Assembly: GCA_009377695.1 (NCBI GenBank)
Contig: WHTP01000025.1
Coordinates: 1-53,172 of the forward strand
Direction: 5' to 3'
DNA: 53,172 bases
From: Hyphomicrobiales bacterium
GTDB lineage: Bacteria > Pseudomonadota > Alphaproteobacteria > Rhizobiales > Xanthobacteraceae
The translations under genes and the position numbers were made by a program. Below the pieces are notes generated by a model. The model made no database searches. It had not been told where the DNA came from and saw only the letters and a list, made by a program, of their open reading frames with translations. Shown here piece by piece: positions 1 to 8,324 of the stretch (positions within the stretch are counted from its first letter, which is position 1; each line of letters begins with the position of its first letter).

Positions 1-49
1 CCACAGACGCACCTGTGGTTCATGACGCAGTAAGACTAGCAGCTTATAT

Positions 50-163
50 TTGCTAGTGGTCCTTTGATTCTAACATTCGCAAAGTCGCCCGCTGAGAAGG
101 GATGCGAATGTTAGAAATCAGACCACTAGCAACTCTTTGAATCTAGTGTGGCTTTGGTTCAGA
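50..163 (-). repeat. Composite palindromic repeat, copy 1 (reverse orientation, truncated)
   Basis: A hairpin module (module B) runs from 50 to 132. Its 12-bp ends TTGCTAGTGGTC and GACCACTAGCAA are perfect inverted repeats, and an inner perfect pair (CTAACATTCGC at 70-80, GCGAATGTTAG at 104-114) lies inside. After a short spacer, 143-163 is exactly the reverse complement of one arm of module A seen at 48639-48716; the other arm is missing. Order and spacer match the copies at 17615 and 48639 read on the opposite strand. Confidence 0.8.
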
Positions 164-681
164 CGTTCGGGTCGATTCGTTTTGGCGGTGCCTCGCCTGC
201 ATTCTCGTTTCATGCGCCTTCTCCGCCTGGTCGACGGTTTGCATTTTGCAAAGCGTACCACATCACGACCACTGATCGGCCGGATGCTGGTCCGCTCGGC
301 AATGCGATGGTCGTGCTCGCCGCCATCGCACCGATGGTGCAAACATTGTCATCAAGGCAACTTCGCTCGCCCCCGTACGCTATGAGAGCGCGCCCTATGA
401 TATGAGAAGACGTTCGGCATGGTAATGGCTCGGAACATTGCTGCCGCGGTCAACTGTCTGCCGGACGGCGCCCCGTCACATGCGCTCGCAGATGCCCTTG
501 CGTGATCCGCAGCCCCCGCGTGCGGAACCGCTGGCACGCGCGCATCTCGTGCGAGAAGAGCCGCGAAACGGGTTAATCCACGCATGGGTTAGCAGTCGGT
601 TAACCCAAGACCTTAAGTGGATATTTCGCTCCATCGCATAAGGATTAAGCATCAGTCCGGCGAACGCCGCCGGCTTGGCCA
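164..681. other. Gene-poor leader upstream of the GGDEF-EAL gene
   Basis: I see no convincing gene here: the short open frames lack ribosome binding sites and recognisable protein features. A spaced inverted repeat (GGGTTAA at 570-576, TTAACCC at 600-606) lies about 80-110 bases before the start of the next gene and could be a regulator site or part of the promoter region. That role is a guess. Confidence 0.4.
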
Positions 682-3408
682 ATGGGTATGCTCGACAACA
701 CTGCTGCCGACATCGAACGCGCGAGCGACGCGCCGACAGACGCGCCATCGCCTCCGAAGGCGATACCGCTGCGCCGCCTGTGGCAGGCTGCGATCGTGCT
801 ACTTGGCCTTTCTCTCGGGGCCGTCGGCTTTACGATCTGGCAACTCCGCAACGACGCGATCCAGCACGCGATCTCGGAGTCCGGCAACATCGCCGCCGTG
901 CTGGCCGGGCAGATGTCGCGGTCGCTGCATTCGATCGACGCCGTGCTCCTGGAGATCAGGAGCGCGAACAAGGGCCTCGACATCAGCACGCCGGAAAAGC
1001 TGCGTTCGATCTATGACCGCAAGGAGATGCACGACACGATGCGGGAGCATCTCGCGTCGCTGCCGCAGATCTTCAATATCGTGATTGCCGACGAGAACGG
1101 GCAACTGGTCGTTTCGACAGCAGCCTGGCCGACTCCTCCGATCAACATTTCCGACCGCGACTACTTCAAGAGTGCGCGAGCACGCACTGACGGCAAGCTG
1201 AGCACGTCGGTGCCGATCAGGAACCGGATCGACGGCAATCAAACCATCGTTTTCGCGCGGCGGCTGGAAACCGCGAGCGGCGCCTTTGCTGGCGTGATCT
1301 TCGCGAGCGTGAACTCGAACTATTTCGAGGCGATCTATGGGTCCACCCAATCGATCCGCAGCCTCATCTTCAATCTGATCCGGGAGGACGGAACCATCCT
1401 GTTCCGCCATCCGGACCCAGTCGGCTTTGCCGGAAAGCGGCTCTCGCAGGAGGCAACCTGGCAGGACTCGCTTCAGCGCGGCACCAGAAGCTTCCGCATT
1501 CTCGCGAAGTCGGACGGCAACTATCGCTATGTCTCGGTGCGGCCGGTCCCCGAGTATCCGCTGTTCGTGAACATCTCGATCACGGAGAACACCGCGCTGG
1601 CGGGTTGGCTCCGGCGTTCGGCCACGATCGGCCTTGGCAGCGCCGCCTTGCTGCTCTGTTCAATCTACCTGCTGATCGCGATCACGCGGCAATTCCGGTC
1701 TCTGAGCAAGTCGGAAACCTCGCTGCTGCGAACATCGCAGCAGCTCGACGCCGCCTTAAACAATATGGCCCACGGCATCAGCATGTTCGACAGCCGGAAC
1801 CGACTGGTCGTCTGCAACAATCAATACGCGGCCATGTATCACCTGACCCCCGATCAGGTGAAGCCGGGGGCGCCGGCGCGCGACATTCTTGAGGCCCGTG
1901 TAGCGGCGGGCGCCGCTCCCGCCTCGAGAAGCTTCGCGGCCGACCGCCTCGCGGACATGTCCCAGGGTAAAGACTATTCCATCACCGACTACCTGCGCGA
2001 CGGACGGGTCATCGCCATCAACCATCAGCGCATGGCCAATGGTGGCTGGGTCGCGGTCCATCATGACATCACAGTGCAAAAGCGGGCCGAAGCGGAGCTC
2101 GCCCACATGGCACGCTACGACGCCCTCACCGGTCTCGCCAATCGCGCGCTGTTCCTGGAGAAGGTGAACGAGGGGCTCGCGCGCATGGCAAACCAGGGCG
2201 ATCCATTCTCGGTATTGATGCTCGACCTCGATCGCTTCAAGCAGGTCAACGATTCGCTCGGGCACGCCATCGGCGACTCGATCCTGAAGGCGGTCGCCGA
2301 TCGCCTGCGCCGTCTCGTGCGCGACGACGATGTCGTCGCCCGGCTCGGCGGCGATGAATTCGCGATCATCCAGACGAGCGACACCAACCAGCACGATCAG
2401 GCCACTGTCCTCGCCAACCGCATTCTTTCGATCCTCACGGAGCCGTATGACATCGACGGGCGCAAGATCGTCATCGGGACCAGCATTGGCATCACGCTCG
2501 CGCCGTACGACGCGGTGACGGCCGATGCGCTCGTCGGCCACGCCGATCTCGCGCTCTACAAAGCGAAGTCCGAGGGGCGCAATCGCTTTCGCTTCTTCGA
2601 GACGGCGATGGAGGCGGAGGCGCGTGAGCGCCGCGACCTGGAAGAGGATCTGCGGCGTGCCATCCTGCGCGAGGAATTCGAGCTGCATTACCAGACCATC
2701 ATCGATGTCGGCCGCCGGGAATGCTGCGGCGCCGAGGCACTGGTGCGCTGGCGCCATCCGGAACGCGGCCTTCTTTTTCCCGACCAGTTCATCGGACTGG
2801 CCGAGGACAGCGGCTTGATCATGCCGCTCGGCGAATGGATTCTGCGGCGAGCCTGTACCGACGCAATACAATGGCCGTCGCAGCTCAAGGTCGCGGTCAA
2901 CCTGTCGCCGCTGCAGCTCAAGCAGACCAACCTGTTGGACGCGCTGAAATCGATATTGCGGGAATCCGGGCTCGATTCGAGGCGCCTGGAGCTTGAGATC
3001 ACCGAGACCGTGCTGGTGGAAAAGAATGAGGAGAACCTCGCCGTCCTGCACGAAATCAAAGACCTCGGCATCTCGATCGTGCTCGACGACTTCGGGACCG
3101 GCTACTCGTCGATGCGCTATCTGCAGATGTTCCCGTTCGACAAGATTAAGATCGACAAGTCGTTCATCCAGAGCATGATCAACCATGCCGACAGTGCTGC
3201 GATCGTGTGCGCGATCACTGGACTCGGGCGCGGCCTCGACACCGAAACGACCGCCGAAGGCGTCGAAACTGCGGATCAGCTCGCGTTTCTGCGCACCGCC
3301 GGCTGCCAGCTCGCGCAGGGCTATCTGTTCAGCCGCCCGGTGCCGTTGTCGGCGCTGACATTCGAGCGCCCGGAAGCATTGCGCAGCGGCGGCGTGAAAG
3401 CCGCGTAA
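682..3408 (+). CDS. Membrane sensor diguanylate cyclase/phosphodiesterase (PAS-GGDEF-EAL)
   Basis: This 908-residue inner-membrane protein should make or break cyclic di-GMP in response to a periplasmic signal. A first membrane helix lies around residues 34-54, followed by a periplasmic sensor region of about 255 residues (dCACHE-like by layout), a second helix near 313-334, a PAS domain near 348-465, GGDEF near 475-635 and EAL near 650-895. The GGDEF signature is intact (RLGGDEFA, about residues 553-560) with an RxxD inhibitory site (RDDD) just before it. The EAL half keeps EALVRW, VNLSP, EITE, LDDFGTGYS, KIDKSF and AEGVET, so both activities look possible. A second in-frame ATG lies two codons downstream of the chosen start. 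It is transcribed alone. Confidence 0.93.
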   Translation: MGMLDNTAADIERASDAPTDAPSPPKAIPLRRLWQAAIVLLGLSLGAVGFTIWQLRNDAIQHAISESGNIAAVLAGQMSRSLHSIDAVLLEIRSANKGLDISTPEKLRSIYDRKEMHDTMREHLASLPQIFNIVIADENGQLVVSTAAWPTPPINISDRDYFKSARARTDGKLSTSVPIRNRIDGNQTIVFARRLETASGAFAGVIFASVNSNYFEAIYGSTQSIRSLIFNLIREDGTILFRHPDPVGFAGKRLSQEATWQDSLQRGTRSFRILAKSDGNYRYVSVRPVPEYPLFVNISITENTALAGWLRRSATIGLGSAALLLCSIYLLIAITRQFRSLSKSETSLLRTSQQLDAALNNMAHGISMFDSRNRLVVCNNQYAAMYHLTPDQVKPGAPARDILEARVAAGAAPASRSFAADRLADMSQGKDYSITDYLRDGRVIAINHQRMANGGWVAVHHDITVQKRAEAELAHMARYDALTGLANRALFLEKVNEGLARMANQGDPFSVLMLDLDRFKQVNDSLGHAIGDSILKAVADRLRRLVRDDDVVARLGGDEFAIIQTSDTNQHDQATVLANRILSILTEPYDIDGRKIVIGTSIGITLAPYDAVTADALVGHADLALYKAKSEGRNRFRFFETAMEAEARERRDLEEDLRRAILREEFELHYQTIIDVGRRECCGAEALVRWRHPERGLLFPDQFIGLAEDSGLIMPLGEWILRRACTDAIQWPSQLKVAVNLSPLQLKQTNLLDALKSILRESGLDSRRLELEITETVLVEKNEENLAVLHEIKDLGISIVLDDFGTGYSSMRYLQMFPFDKIKIDKSFIQSMINHADSAAIVCAITGLGRGLDTETTAEGVETADQLAFLRTAGCQLAQGYLFSRPVPLSALTFERPEALRSGGVKAA

Positions 3409-3430
3409 GGCGGCGTTGCCACCGGCGAAA

Positions 3431-4195
3431 TCAGCGCGGCTCGAATCCTTGCGAGCGCCAGACTTTCGCCGCCGCCGGCGCATCCAAGAACGTCAGCAGC
3501 GCCTTGTACGCGTCCGGCTGTTTGCTGGTCGCAACCAGGTTCGCCACATAGTTGGTGTATTGCTGATAGGGCGCCGGGATCGGCCCGACATATTCGATGC
3601 GCGGATCGAGGAAGATCTGGGCGACCGGCTGGAAGCCAAAGTCGACGCCGCCGCCGGCGACCAGATCGACCAGCGGCTTCGCCGGCGGCACCAGCCGGGT
3701 GCGCGCGCCGATCGAGCCCGTGACGTCGAGCTTACTCAGAATCCCGGCGACCAGGATGCTGGCCGAACCACCAAGCTTCGGGTCGGCATAGGCGATCACC
3801 TTCGCGGTCGCGAGCGCGCGCTCGAAGGCAGCAGCGGTGCTGACATCAGGCTTCGGATCGCCCTTGCGAACGAAAAGGCCGATGCCGACCTTGGCGACAA
3901 TAGCCTGGCTGCCGTCGACGGTCTTTCCTTCCTTGCGCAGCCGCTCGGCCTGCGGCTCCGACGTGATCAGGATGTCGACCTCCTCGCCCTTGCGCACGCG
4001 GTTGGCGATGTTGCCGGCGGGACCATAGGTGATCGCGACCCGGTGGCCGGACGACTGCTCGAACTGCGGCAGCAGTTGTTTGAGCACGCCCTGGGTCGCT
4101 CCCGGCGAGAGCATCTTGATGTCGGCTGCATTCGCGATCACCGGAACGAATGCGCAAAGCAGCAATACAGCTGCCGCCGAGACGACGCGGTTCAT
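3431..4195 (-). CDS. ModA-like periplasmic substrate-binding protein (downstream paralogue)
   Basis: A 254-residue exported binding protein of the ModA/COG0725 type. The N-terminus is a signal peptide (MNRVVSAAAVLLLCAFVPV, then a cleavage-like ANA-A). The mature part begins DIKMLSPGATQGVLKQLLPQ, the usual start of the fold, and has the ILITSEPQAERL and VGIGLFVRKG blocks. It lies 11 bases after a paralogue on the same strand, so the two are probably co-transcribed. No ABC permease or ATPase gene is nearby, so a role in molybdate uptake cannot be claimed; in many proteobacteria such solitary proteins have no known ligand. The ATG at 4195 is preferred because a signal peptide follows directly. 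Confidence 0.85.
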   Translation of the reverse strand: MNRVVSAAAVLLLCAFVPVIANAADIKMLSPGATQGVLKQLLPQFEQSSGHRVAITYGPAGNIANRVRKGEEVDILITSEPQAERLRKEGKTVDGSQAIVAKVGIGLFVRKGDPKPDVSTAAAFERALATAKVIAYADPKLGGSASILVAGILSKLDVTGSIGARTRLVPPAKPLVDLVAGGGVDFGFQPVAQIFLDPRIEYVGPIPAPYQQYTNYVANLVATSKQPDAYKALLTFLDAPAAAKVWRSQGFEPR

Positions 4196-4206
4196 GACAT
4201 TGTCCT

Positions 4207-5031
4207 CTAGTTCCCCGCAACGACAACCGCTTCGAGCCCACCGGCCTTCCAGACCTCTTGCGCCCTCGGCTCCAGCAGCAAACGAAGGTACGCCGCTGCC
4301 GGCTCCGGAGAGGCCCCGCGCGCATGCAGCGCGCCGGAGAAAACGATGTAGTTCTGCAGCTCGGCCGGCAACGGTCCTGCTAGCGTGACGCCCTTGATCG
4401 GCACGATCTCGCTGATGTTGAACAGGCCGAGCTCGGCGACGCCTTTCGCGATGTTGGCGACGCCGCCCGTAAACGCATATCCCAGCGTGACCTTGGGCCG
4501 GACCGCATCGGCGATCCCGAGACGCTCGAACATGCGATCGATATGAGCACCGGCGAAGCCGCCGTCTTTCGGGTTCGGATGGGCGATCGACTTCGCATTC
4601 AGCAACGTCTTGCGCAGCGCATCGACCGTCGAGACGTCGGGCACTGGCGCGCCCTCCCGCACGACGACGCCGATACCGACGCGCGCAATGTCGACCATGC
4701 TGCCGGGCCGTAGCGCGCCGGACTTTTCGAAGGACATCAGTGCCGGGCGCGGGAGCACGACCACGTCCGGCTTGGCGTCGGCCTGCTGCAGGCGTTTGCG
4801 GATCTCGCTGAGTGTCGCGGCCGTGATAATCACGGTGTGGCCGGTCGCCTTCTCGAACCCCGGCGCAAGCCGCTTCTGCACCGCCGAGGGCGCGCCGGAC
4901 GTGAACACGTGGATGTCCGCGGCCGCGGATGGAGCAGCGGCCGCCAGCACCGCCAAAGATATCGTCAGACCCGCAATCGCCAGGCGGGCAGCCGCACCGC
5001 CAGATTGCGTCGAAAGCGCCAATCGTCCCAT
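4207..5031 (-). CDS. ModA-like periplasmic substrate-binding protein (upstream paralogue)
   Basis: A 274-residue exported binding protein related to its downstream neighbour. The signal peptide runs over about residues 15-37 (RLAIAGLTISLAVLAAAAP, then SAAA). The mature chain starts ADIHVFTSGAPSAVQKRLAP and shares the VGIGVVVREGAPVPDVSTVDALRKTLL block with the paralogue. The open frame reaches further upstream, but the start at 5031 puts the hydrophobic stretch in the normal signal-peptide place. It is the first gene of a two-gene unit. The pair looks like an old tandem duplication. The ligand is unknown, and the lack of transporter genes argues against a conventional ABC importer encoded here. 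Confidence 0.84.
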   Translation of the reverse strand: MGRLALSTQSGGAAARLAIAGLTISLAVLAAAAPSAAADIHVFTSGAPSAVQKRLAPGFEKATGHTVIITAATLSEIRKRLQQADAKPDVVVLPRPALMSFEKSGALRPGSMVDIARVGIGVVVREGAPVPDVSTVDALRKTLLNAKSIAHPNPKDGGFAGAHIDRMFERLGIADAVRPKVTLGYAFTGGVANIAKGVAELGLFNISEIVPIKGVTLAGPLPAELQNYIVFSGALHARGASPEPAAAYLRLLLEPRAQEVWKAGGLEAVVVAGN

Positions 5032-5240
5032 GCAATCATACACGAGCGACGGCGATAGCCATCGGTCGCGCTCCCCATTGTCCTCAACTAGCGTATCATA
5101 TTGCGGTTGAAAGTCTGTCAGAGATTCGATGAGCCGCTTCAAGGCTTGTGGAGTGATCTGAGACGTCTCATCGGGACTAGTTGTCGGATGCCTTCATGCC
5201 AAACATCGTCGGTGCCGCTGAGTGGACCTCTCCAACAAAC

Positions 5241-5262
5241 AGCCCGCCAGACGGGGCGGGCT
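5241..5262 (-). terminator. Rho-independent-like terminator after the lysine-rich gene
   Basis: AGCCCGCC (5241-5248) and GGCGGGCT (5255-5262) form an 8-bp GC-rich stem with a 6-base loop. Read on the minus strand it is followed by GTTTGTT. It lies about 40 bases past the stop codon of the small gene at 5304-5531. Confidence 0.65.
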
Positions 5263-5303
5263 GCATTTCATCCGTTCAAGACGCGAGATTGCGGGCGGTC
5301 AAG

Positions 5304-5531
5304 CTAAGCGGCAATCCGATAAAAGATCACCGAGTCCGCCGCTTTCCTCGGCTTCTTCACCTTCTTCGCCTTCTTGACCTTCTTGACCTTCTTGACCTTG
5401 CTGACCTTCTTCGTGTCGGTCATTGTGGTCTTGGCAGTCTTACCCTTCCCCGAACCCGCAGCATCGACCGGCATCACGGATGCGACACCGAACAGCCCGA
5501 GGGCGGCGATGATTGCAATCAGCTTCCGCAT
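5304..5531 (-). CDS. Small secreted lysine-rich repeat protein
   Basis: A 75-residue protein with a clear signal peptide (MRKLIAIIAALGLFGVASVM, cleavage near VDA-A). A short linker is followed by a run of K-x-KK units built on KVKK, ending PRKAADSVIFYRIAA. The mature chain would be strongly basic. The ATG at 5531 has a GGGAG ribosome binding site and puts the signal peptide at the very N-terminus; a longer reading would bury it. Similar small alanine/lysine-rich exported proteins are common as hypothetical genes in Bradyrhizobiaceae. Binding to an acidic surface polymer or to nucleic acid is only a guess from charge. Confidence 0.7.
   Translation of the reverse strand: MRKLIAIIAALGLFGVASVMPVDAAGSGKGKTAKTTMTDTKKVSKVKKVKKVKKAKKVKKPRKAADSVIFYRIAA
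5352..5414. repeat. 9-bp tandem repeat inside the lysine-rich gene
   Basis: Seven consecutive 9-base units near CTTCTTGAC (plus-strand view) encode the KVKK-type residues of the small secreted protein. Three central units are identical and the others differ at one or two bases. Being a multiple of three, copy-number change would lengthen or shorten the basic tail without breaking the frame. Confidence 0.8.
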
Positions 5532-5797
5532 TTCAGTGCTCCCTGTGCGTTTCCTATCCAGCTCGCTAACGTGCAATGGATTCGACATCGTCGATGCCCA
5601 CTGCATCGCCCGTCAGTTCGTGCCTGAATTCAAATGAATGCAGGATGAATGTAGCTGATGACTCGGCACCGGACAAAACTTGGGCATGCTCCTGTCGCTT
5701 AATAAATGTTCAGCTTCGCGCGGGACGAGCTGCGTCGCGCGACGCCGCTACCATAATCGCTGCGCGCTGGTGCGGGTGAAGGTGCAGTCTCGCGAGA

Positions 5798-6478
5798 TCA
5801 AAATTTGCCGCTCGATCGAGGCGGCGCTCCGTAAATGCGCTCGTAGAGATTTCGCAAGATGCCCGCGGTTGCGCCCCAGATGTGGTGCTCGCCGAACGGC
5901 ATTTCATAGAAATGGCGCGTGAGCCCATTCCAGTCCCGGCTCTTGCGATGGTGGTTCTCGGGCGCCATCAGGAAGGCGAGCGGCACTTCGAAGGCGTCGT
6001 CCACCTCGTCGCGATTGAGAACAAGCGAGAACGCGGGTGCGACGCGCGCGACCAGCGGGACGATGCGAAAGCCGAAGGTCGTCAGGTAGAGATCGAGATA
6101 GCCGATCGGCTCGATGCGGTCGGCGCCAAGTCCGATCTCCTCCTCGGCCTCGCGCAACGCGGCCGCCATCGGCGAGGCGTCGGTGGGATCGATCTTACCG
6201 CCGGGAAACGAGATCTGCCCGGCATGGTCTTTCAGGTGCGCGGTGCGCTGGGTCAGCAGCACCATCGGCTCCTCGCGGGCGACCACCGGCACCAGCACCG
6301 CCGCGGGGCGGATCGGCCGCACCGCCGCAATCGCCGCCGCCATCGGATCGAGGTCATGGTCACCGTGTGCGGGCACAACCGTCCCGTCGGTCAGGCCGGC
6401 CGGCACGTCGAGCGCGAGGTGTGCGCGGGCGCGGGCGAAGAAATCGGAGTTCGCGGCAGCAGCAGGCGGAAGCGTCAT
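5798..6478 (-). CDS. NUDIX hydrolase, CoA pyrophosphatase type
   Basis: This 226-residue cytoplasmic enzyme belongs to the NUDT7/NUDT8-like NUDIX group, which splits coenzyme A and acyl-CoA into phosphopantetheine and 3',5'-ADP. The family signature is visible: LLTQRTAHLKDHAGQISFPG precedes the NUDIX helix, which carries LREAEEEIGL. The HxGQISFPGGK stretch is the CoA-hydrolase hallmark. Length is normal. It ends with GRAPPRSSGKF-like variable sequence of no known role. It lies 15 bases downstream of the dehydrogenase gene at 6494-7573 on the same strand and is probably co-transcribed with it. Confidence 0.88.
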   Translation of the reverse strand: MTLPPAAAANSDFFARARAHLALDVPAGLTDGTVVPAHGDHDLDPMAAAIAAVRPIRPAAVLVPVVAREEPMVLLTQRTAHLKDHAGQISFPGGKIDPTDASPMAAALREAEEEIGLGADRIEPIGYLDLYLTTFGFRIVPLVARVAPAFSLVLNRDEVDDAFEVPLAFLMAPENHHRKSRDWNGLTRHFYEMPFGEHHIWGATAGILRNLYERIYGAPPRSSGKF

Positions 6479-6493
6479 TTGGTATCCATGATG

Positions 6494-7573
6494 CTAGGCT
6501 TGATTGTCTCCTGCCAGTGTCTCGCAGACCGCTCTGGTGACATCGGCCGTTCTCGCGTTGCCGCCGAGATCGGGCGTGTGCAGCGATGTGTCCGCCGTGA
6601 CCCGCTCGATCGCTCGCATGAGGCGTGCGGCGGCGCCCGGCTCACCGAGATGCTCCAGCATCATGACGCCGGACCAGAATGTGCCGATCGGGTTCGCGAT
6701 GCCTTTGCCCACGATGTCGAATGCCGAGCCGTGGATCGGCTCGAACATCGACGGAAAATTCCGCTCCGGATTGAGGTTAGCGGTTGGCGCGATGCCGAGC
6801 GATCCTGCGAGCGCGGCGGCGAGGTCGGACAGGATGTCGGCGTGCAGATTGGTGGCCACGATGGTATCGAGCGATTGCGGCTTGAGCGTCATGCGCATGG
6901 TCATGGCATCGACCAGCATCTTGTCGCACATCACATCGGGAAACTCGGCCGCGACCTCCGCCGCTATCTCGTCCCACATCACCATGCCGTGCCGCTGCGC
7001 ATTCGACTTGGTGACGACGGTCAAAAGCTTGCGCGGGCGCGAACGGGCGAGCGCGAAGGCAAAGCGCATCACGCGGGTGACGCCCGCGCGCGTGAAGATG
7101 GACACGTCGGTCGCGACTTCTTCGGGCAGCCCGCGGTGCGCGCGCCCGCCGACGCCGGCGTATTCGCCCTCGGAGTTCTCCCGCACGATCACCCAGTCGA
7201 GTTCCGGGCCCGAGACATTGCGCAGCGGGCTGACGATGCCCGGCAGGATGCGGGTCGGGCGCACGTTAGCGTACTGGTCGAACGGTTGGCAGATCGCGAG
7301 CCGCAAGCCCCACAACGTGACGTGATCCGGCACGTCGGGTGCGCCGGCAGAGCCGAACAGGATCGCATCATGATTCTTGATCAGGTCGCGGCCGTTCTCC
7401 GGCATGAAAGCGCCGGTCTTCTTGTAGCGCTCCGAGCCCCAGTCGAAGTGATCGACCGCCAGCGCAAAGCCGCCATCGCGCTTGGCGCAGGTGGTGAGCG
7501 CCTCGACGCCCGCGGCGACGACCTCGGTGCCGATGCCGTCTCCGGGGATGGCGGCAATGCGGTAGATGCGCAT
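6494..7573 (-). CDS. Tartrate/D-malate dehydrogenase-like enzyme (TtuC family)
   Basis: This 359-residue cytoplasmic enzyme is of the isopropylmalate/isocitrate dehydrogenase superfamily. It starts MRIYRIAAIPGDGIGTEVV, a classic nucleotide-fold start, and carries WVIVRENSEGEYAGVG (substrate and catalytic Tyr region), VTKSNA, VDAMTMRM and the LHADILSDL metal-site block. The block FEPIHGSAFDI is typical of the group. The pattern best fits the tartrate dehydrogenase / D-malate decarboxylating enzyme branch, which turns D-malate into pyruvate and CO2 with NAD. Leucine biosynthesis is less likely because no leuCD is near. Start 7573 is the ATG that gives the normal N-terminus. Confidence 0.85.
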   Translation of the reverse strand: MRIYRIAAIPGDGIGTEVVAAGVEALTTCAKRDGGFALAVDHFDWGSERYKKTGAFMPENGRDLIKNHDAILFGSAGAPDVPDHVTLWGLRLAICQPFDQYANVRPTRILPGIVSPLRNVSGPELDWVIVRENSEGEYAGVGGRAHRGLPEEVATDVSIFTRAGVTRVMRFAFALARSRPRKLLTVVTKSNAQRHGMVMWDEIAAEVAAEFPDVMCDKMLVDAMTMRMTLKPQSLDTIVATNLHADILSDLAAALAGSLGIAPTANLNPERNFPSMFEPIHGSAFDIVGKGIANPIGTFWSGVMMLEHLGEPGAAARLMRAIERVTADTSLHTPDLGGNARTADVTRAVCETLAGDNQA

Positions 7574-7735
7574 GGAGGATTGTCCAGACGGATTTCGGGA
7601 CAACAAAGTCGATCTAGACCTCGTTGTCGACAACGATCAGGCGGCGCGGCGCCCCTCGCAACTGCGCCCGAGCCATCGCGCAAATCTCGCCGCTCGACGC
7701 CACGCCGAACGCACGCGTTGACGTCGTGCTCCTCG

Positions 7736-8032
7736 TCACAGCTTCAGCCGATCGCACCAATAGCCCGGCTCGCGGTGCAGATGAGCGACTGCCAACACCA
7801 GAATGTCGCCATTCTCAACCACGTAGATCAGTCCATAGGGAAAACGGTTCAAGCGGCAACGGCGCAAACCCTCATCGAGCGAGTGCCAAGCCTCGGGGTA
7901 TAGCGAGATGCGTTCCACCGCAGACAACACCTCGATGAGGAAAGCATCACCCAGACCCGGCGCTTGCGATTCGTACCAGTGGAAGGCCTGATCTAGCTCG
8001 ATCTCAGCGACTTCAAGGAATCGAACCGTCAC
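7736..8032 (-). CDS. ParE/RelE-superfamily toxin
   Basis: A 98-residue protein with the RelE/ParE fold pattern: MTVRFLEVAEIELDQAFHWY at the start, then an ERISLYPEAW helix, and RFPYGLIYVVENGDILVLAV strands near the C-terminus ending in HLHREPGYW. Family members poison gyrase or cut mRNA; which one applies cannot be told here. The start is a GTG at 8032, whose bases overlap the TGA of the antitoxin gene (GTGA), so translation is probably coupled. An in-frame extension upstream exists but would run through the antitoxin gene. Confidence 0.85.
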   Translation of the reverse strand: MTVRFLEVAEIELDQAFHWYESQAPGLGDAFLIEVLSAVERISLYPEAWHSLDEGLRRCRLNRFPYGLIYVVENGDILVLAVAHLHREPGYWCDRLKL

Positions 8033-8247
8033 CGTCGGTACTTGGCAATGACGTCGCTGAGATCCCTGGCTGCGAGATCGCCGCGGCGATACGCAGCGAG
8101 ACGCTCGCCTGCCTCCTTCGCCCACAACCGGTCGATGTTCGGGTCCGCCCGGTCAAGGCTATCGAGTACGTCCTCGACGAGCGCGATGCGGTCCTGCGGA
8201 CTCAATCCGCGCGCCTGCTCTCCGAGGTCTTTGGCCTTCGCGTTCAT
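8029..8247 (-). CDS. Addiction-module antitoxin
   Basis: A 72-residue acidic helical protein (MNAKAKDLGEQARGLSPQDR, then IALVEDVLDSLDRADPNIDR) of the small addiction-module component family (TIGR02574-like) that commonly precedes a ParE/RelE toxin. The ATG has a strong GGAG site nine bases upstream. It is the first gene of the toxin-antitoxin pair, overlapping the toxin by four bases. It should bind and neutralise the toxin, and such proteins often also repress the promoter. No clear operator is seen in the 77 bases upstream. Confidence 0.83.
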   Translation of the reverse strand: MNAKAKDLGEQARGLSPQDRIALVEDVLDSLDRADPNIDRLWAKEAGERLAAYRRGDLAARDLSDVIAKYRR

Positions 8248-8324
8248 CGTCGCTCCTTGCGGCAGGGCAGAGAATAGCTATCACTCGGCGACGGCTCAAG
8301 GATGTACCCGTCGGGCCGCCGCCC

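Noticed and set aside
1756-3483. 575-residue minus-strand open frame opposite the GGDEF-EAL gene
   Set aside because: The opposite strand encodes intact GGDEF and EAL motifs; this frame shows only the shadow pattern of a GC-rich gene.
4196-5035. Upstream extension of the ModA-like frame through the second binding-protein gene
   Set aside because: The extension overlaps a real paralogue in another frame and would place the signal peptide in the middle of the protein.
5882-7903. Very long plus-strand open frame opposite the NUDIX and dehydrogenase genes
   Set aside because: It lies antisense to two clear enzyme genes, has no domain pattern, and long chance frames are expected opposite genes in GC-rich DNA.
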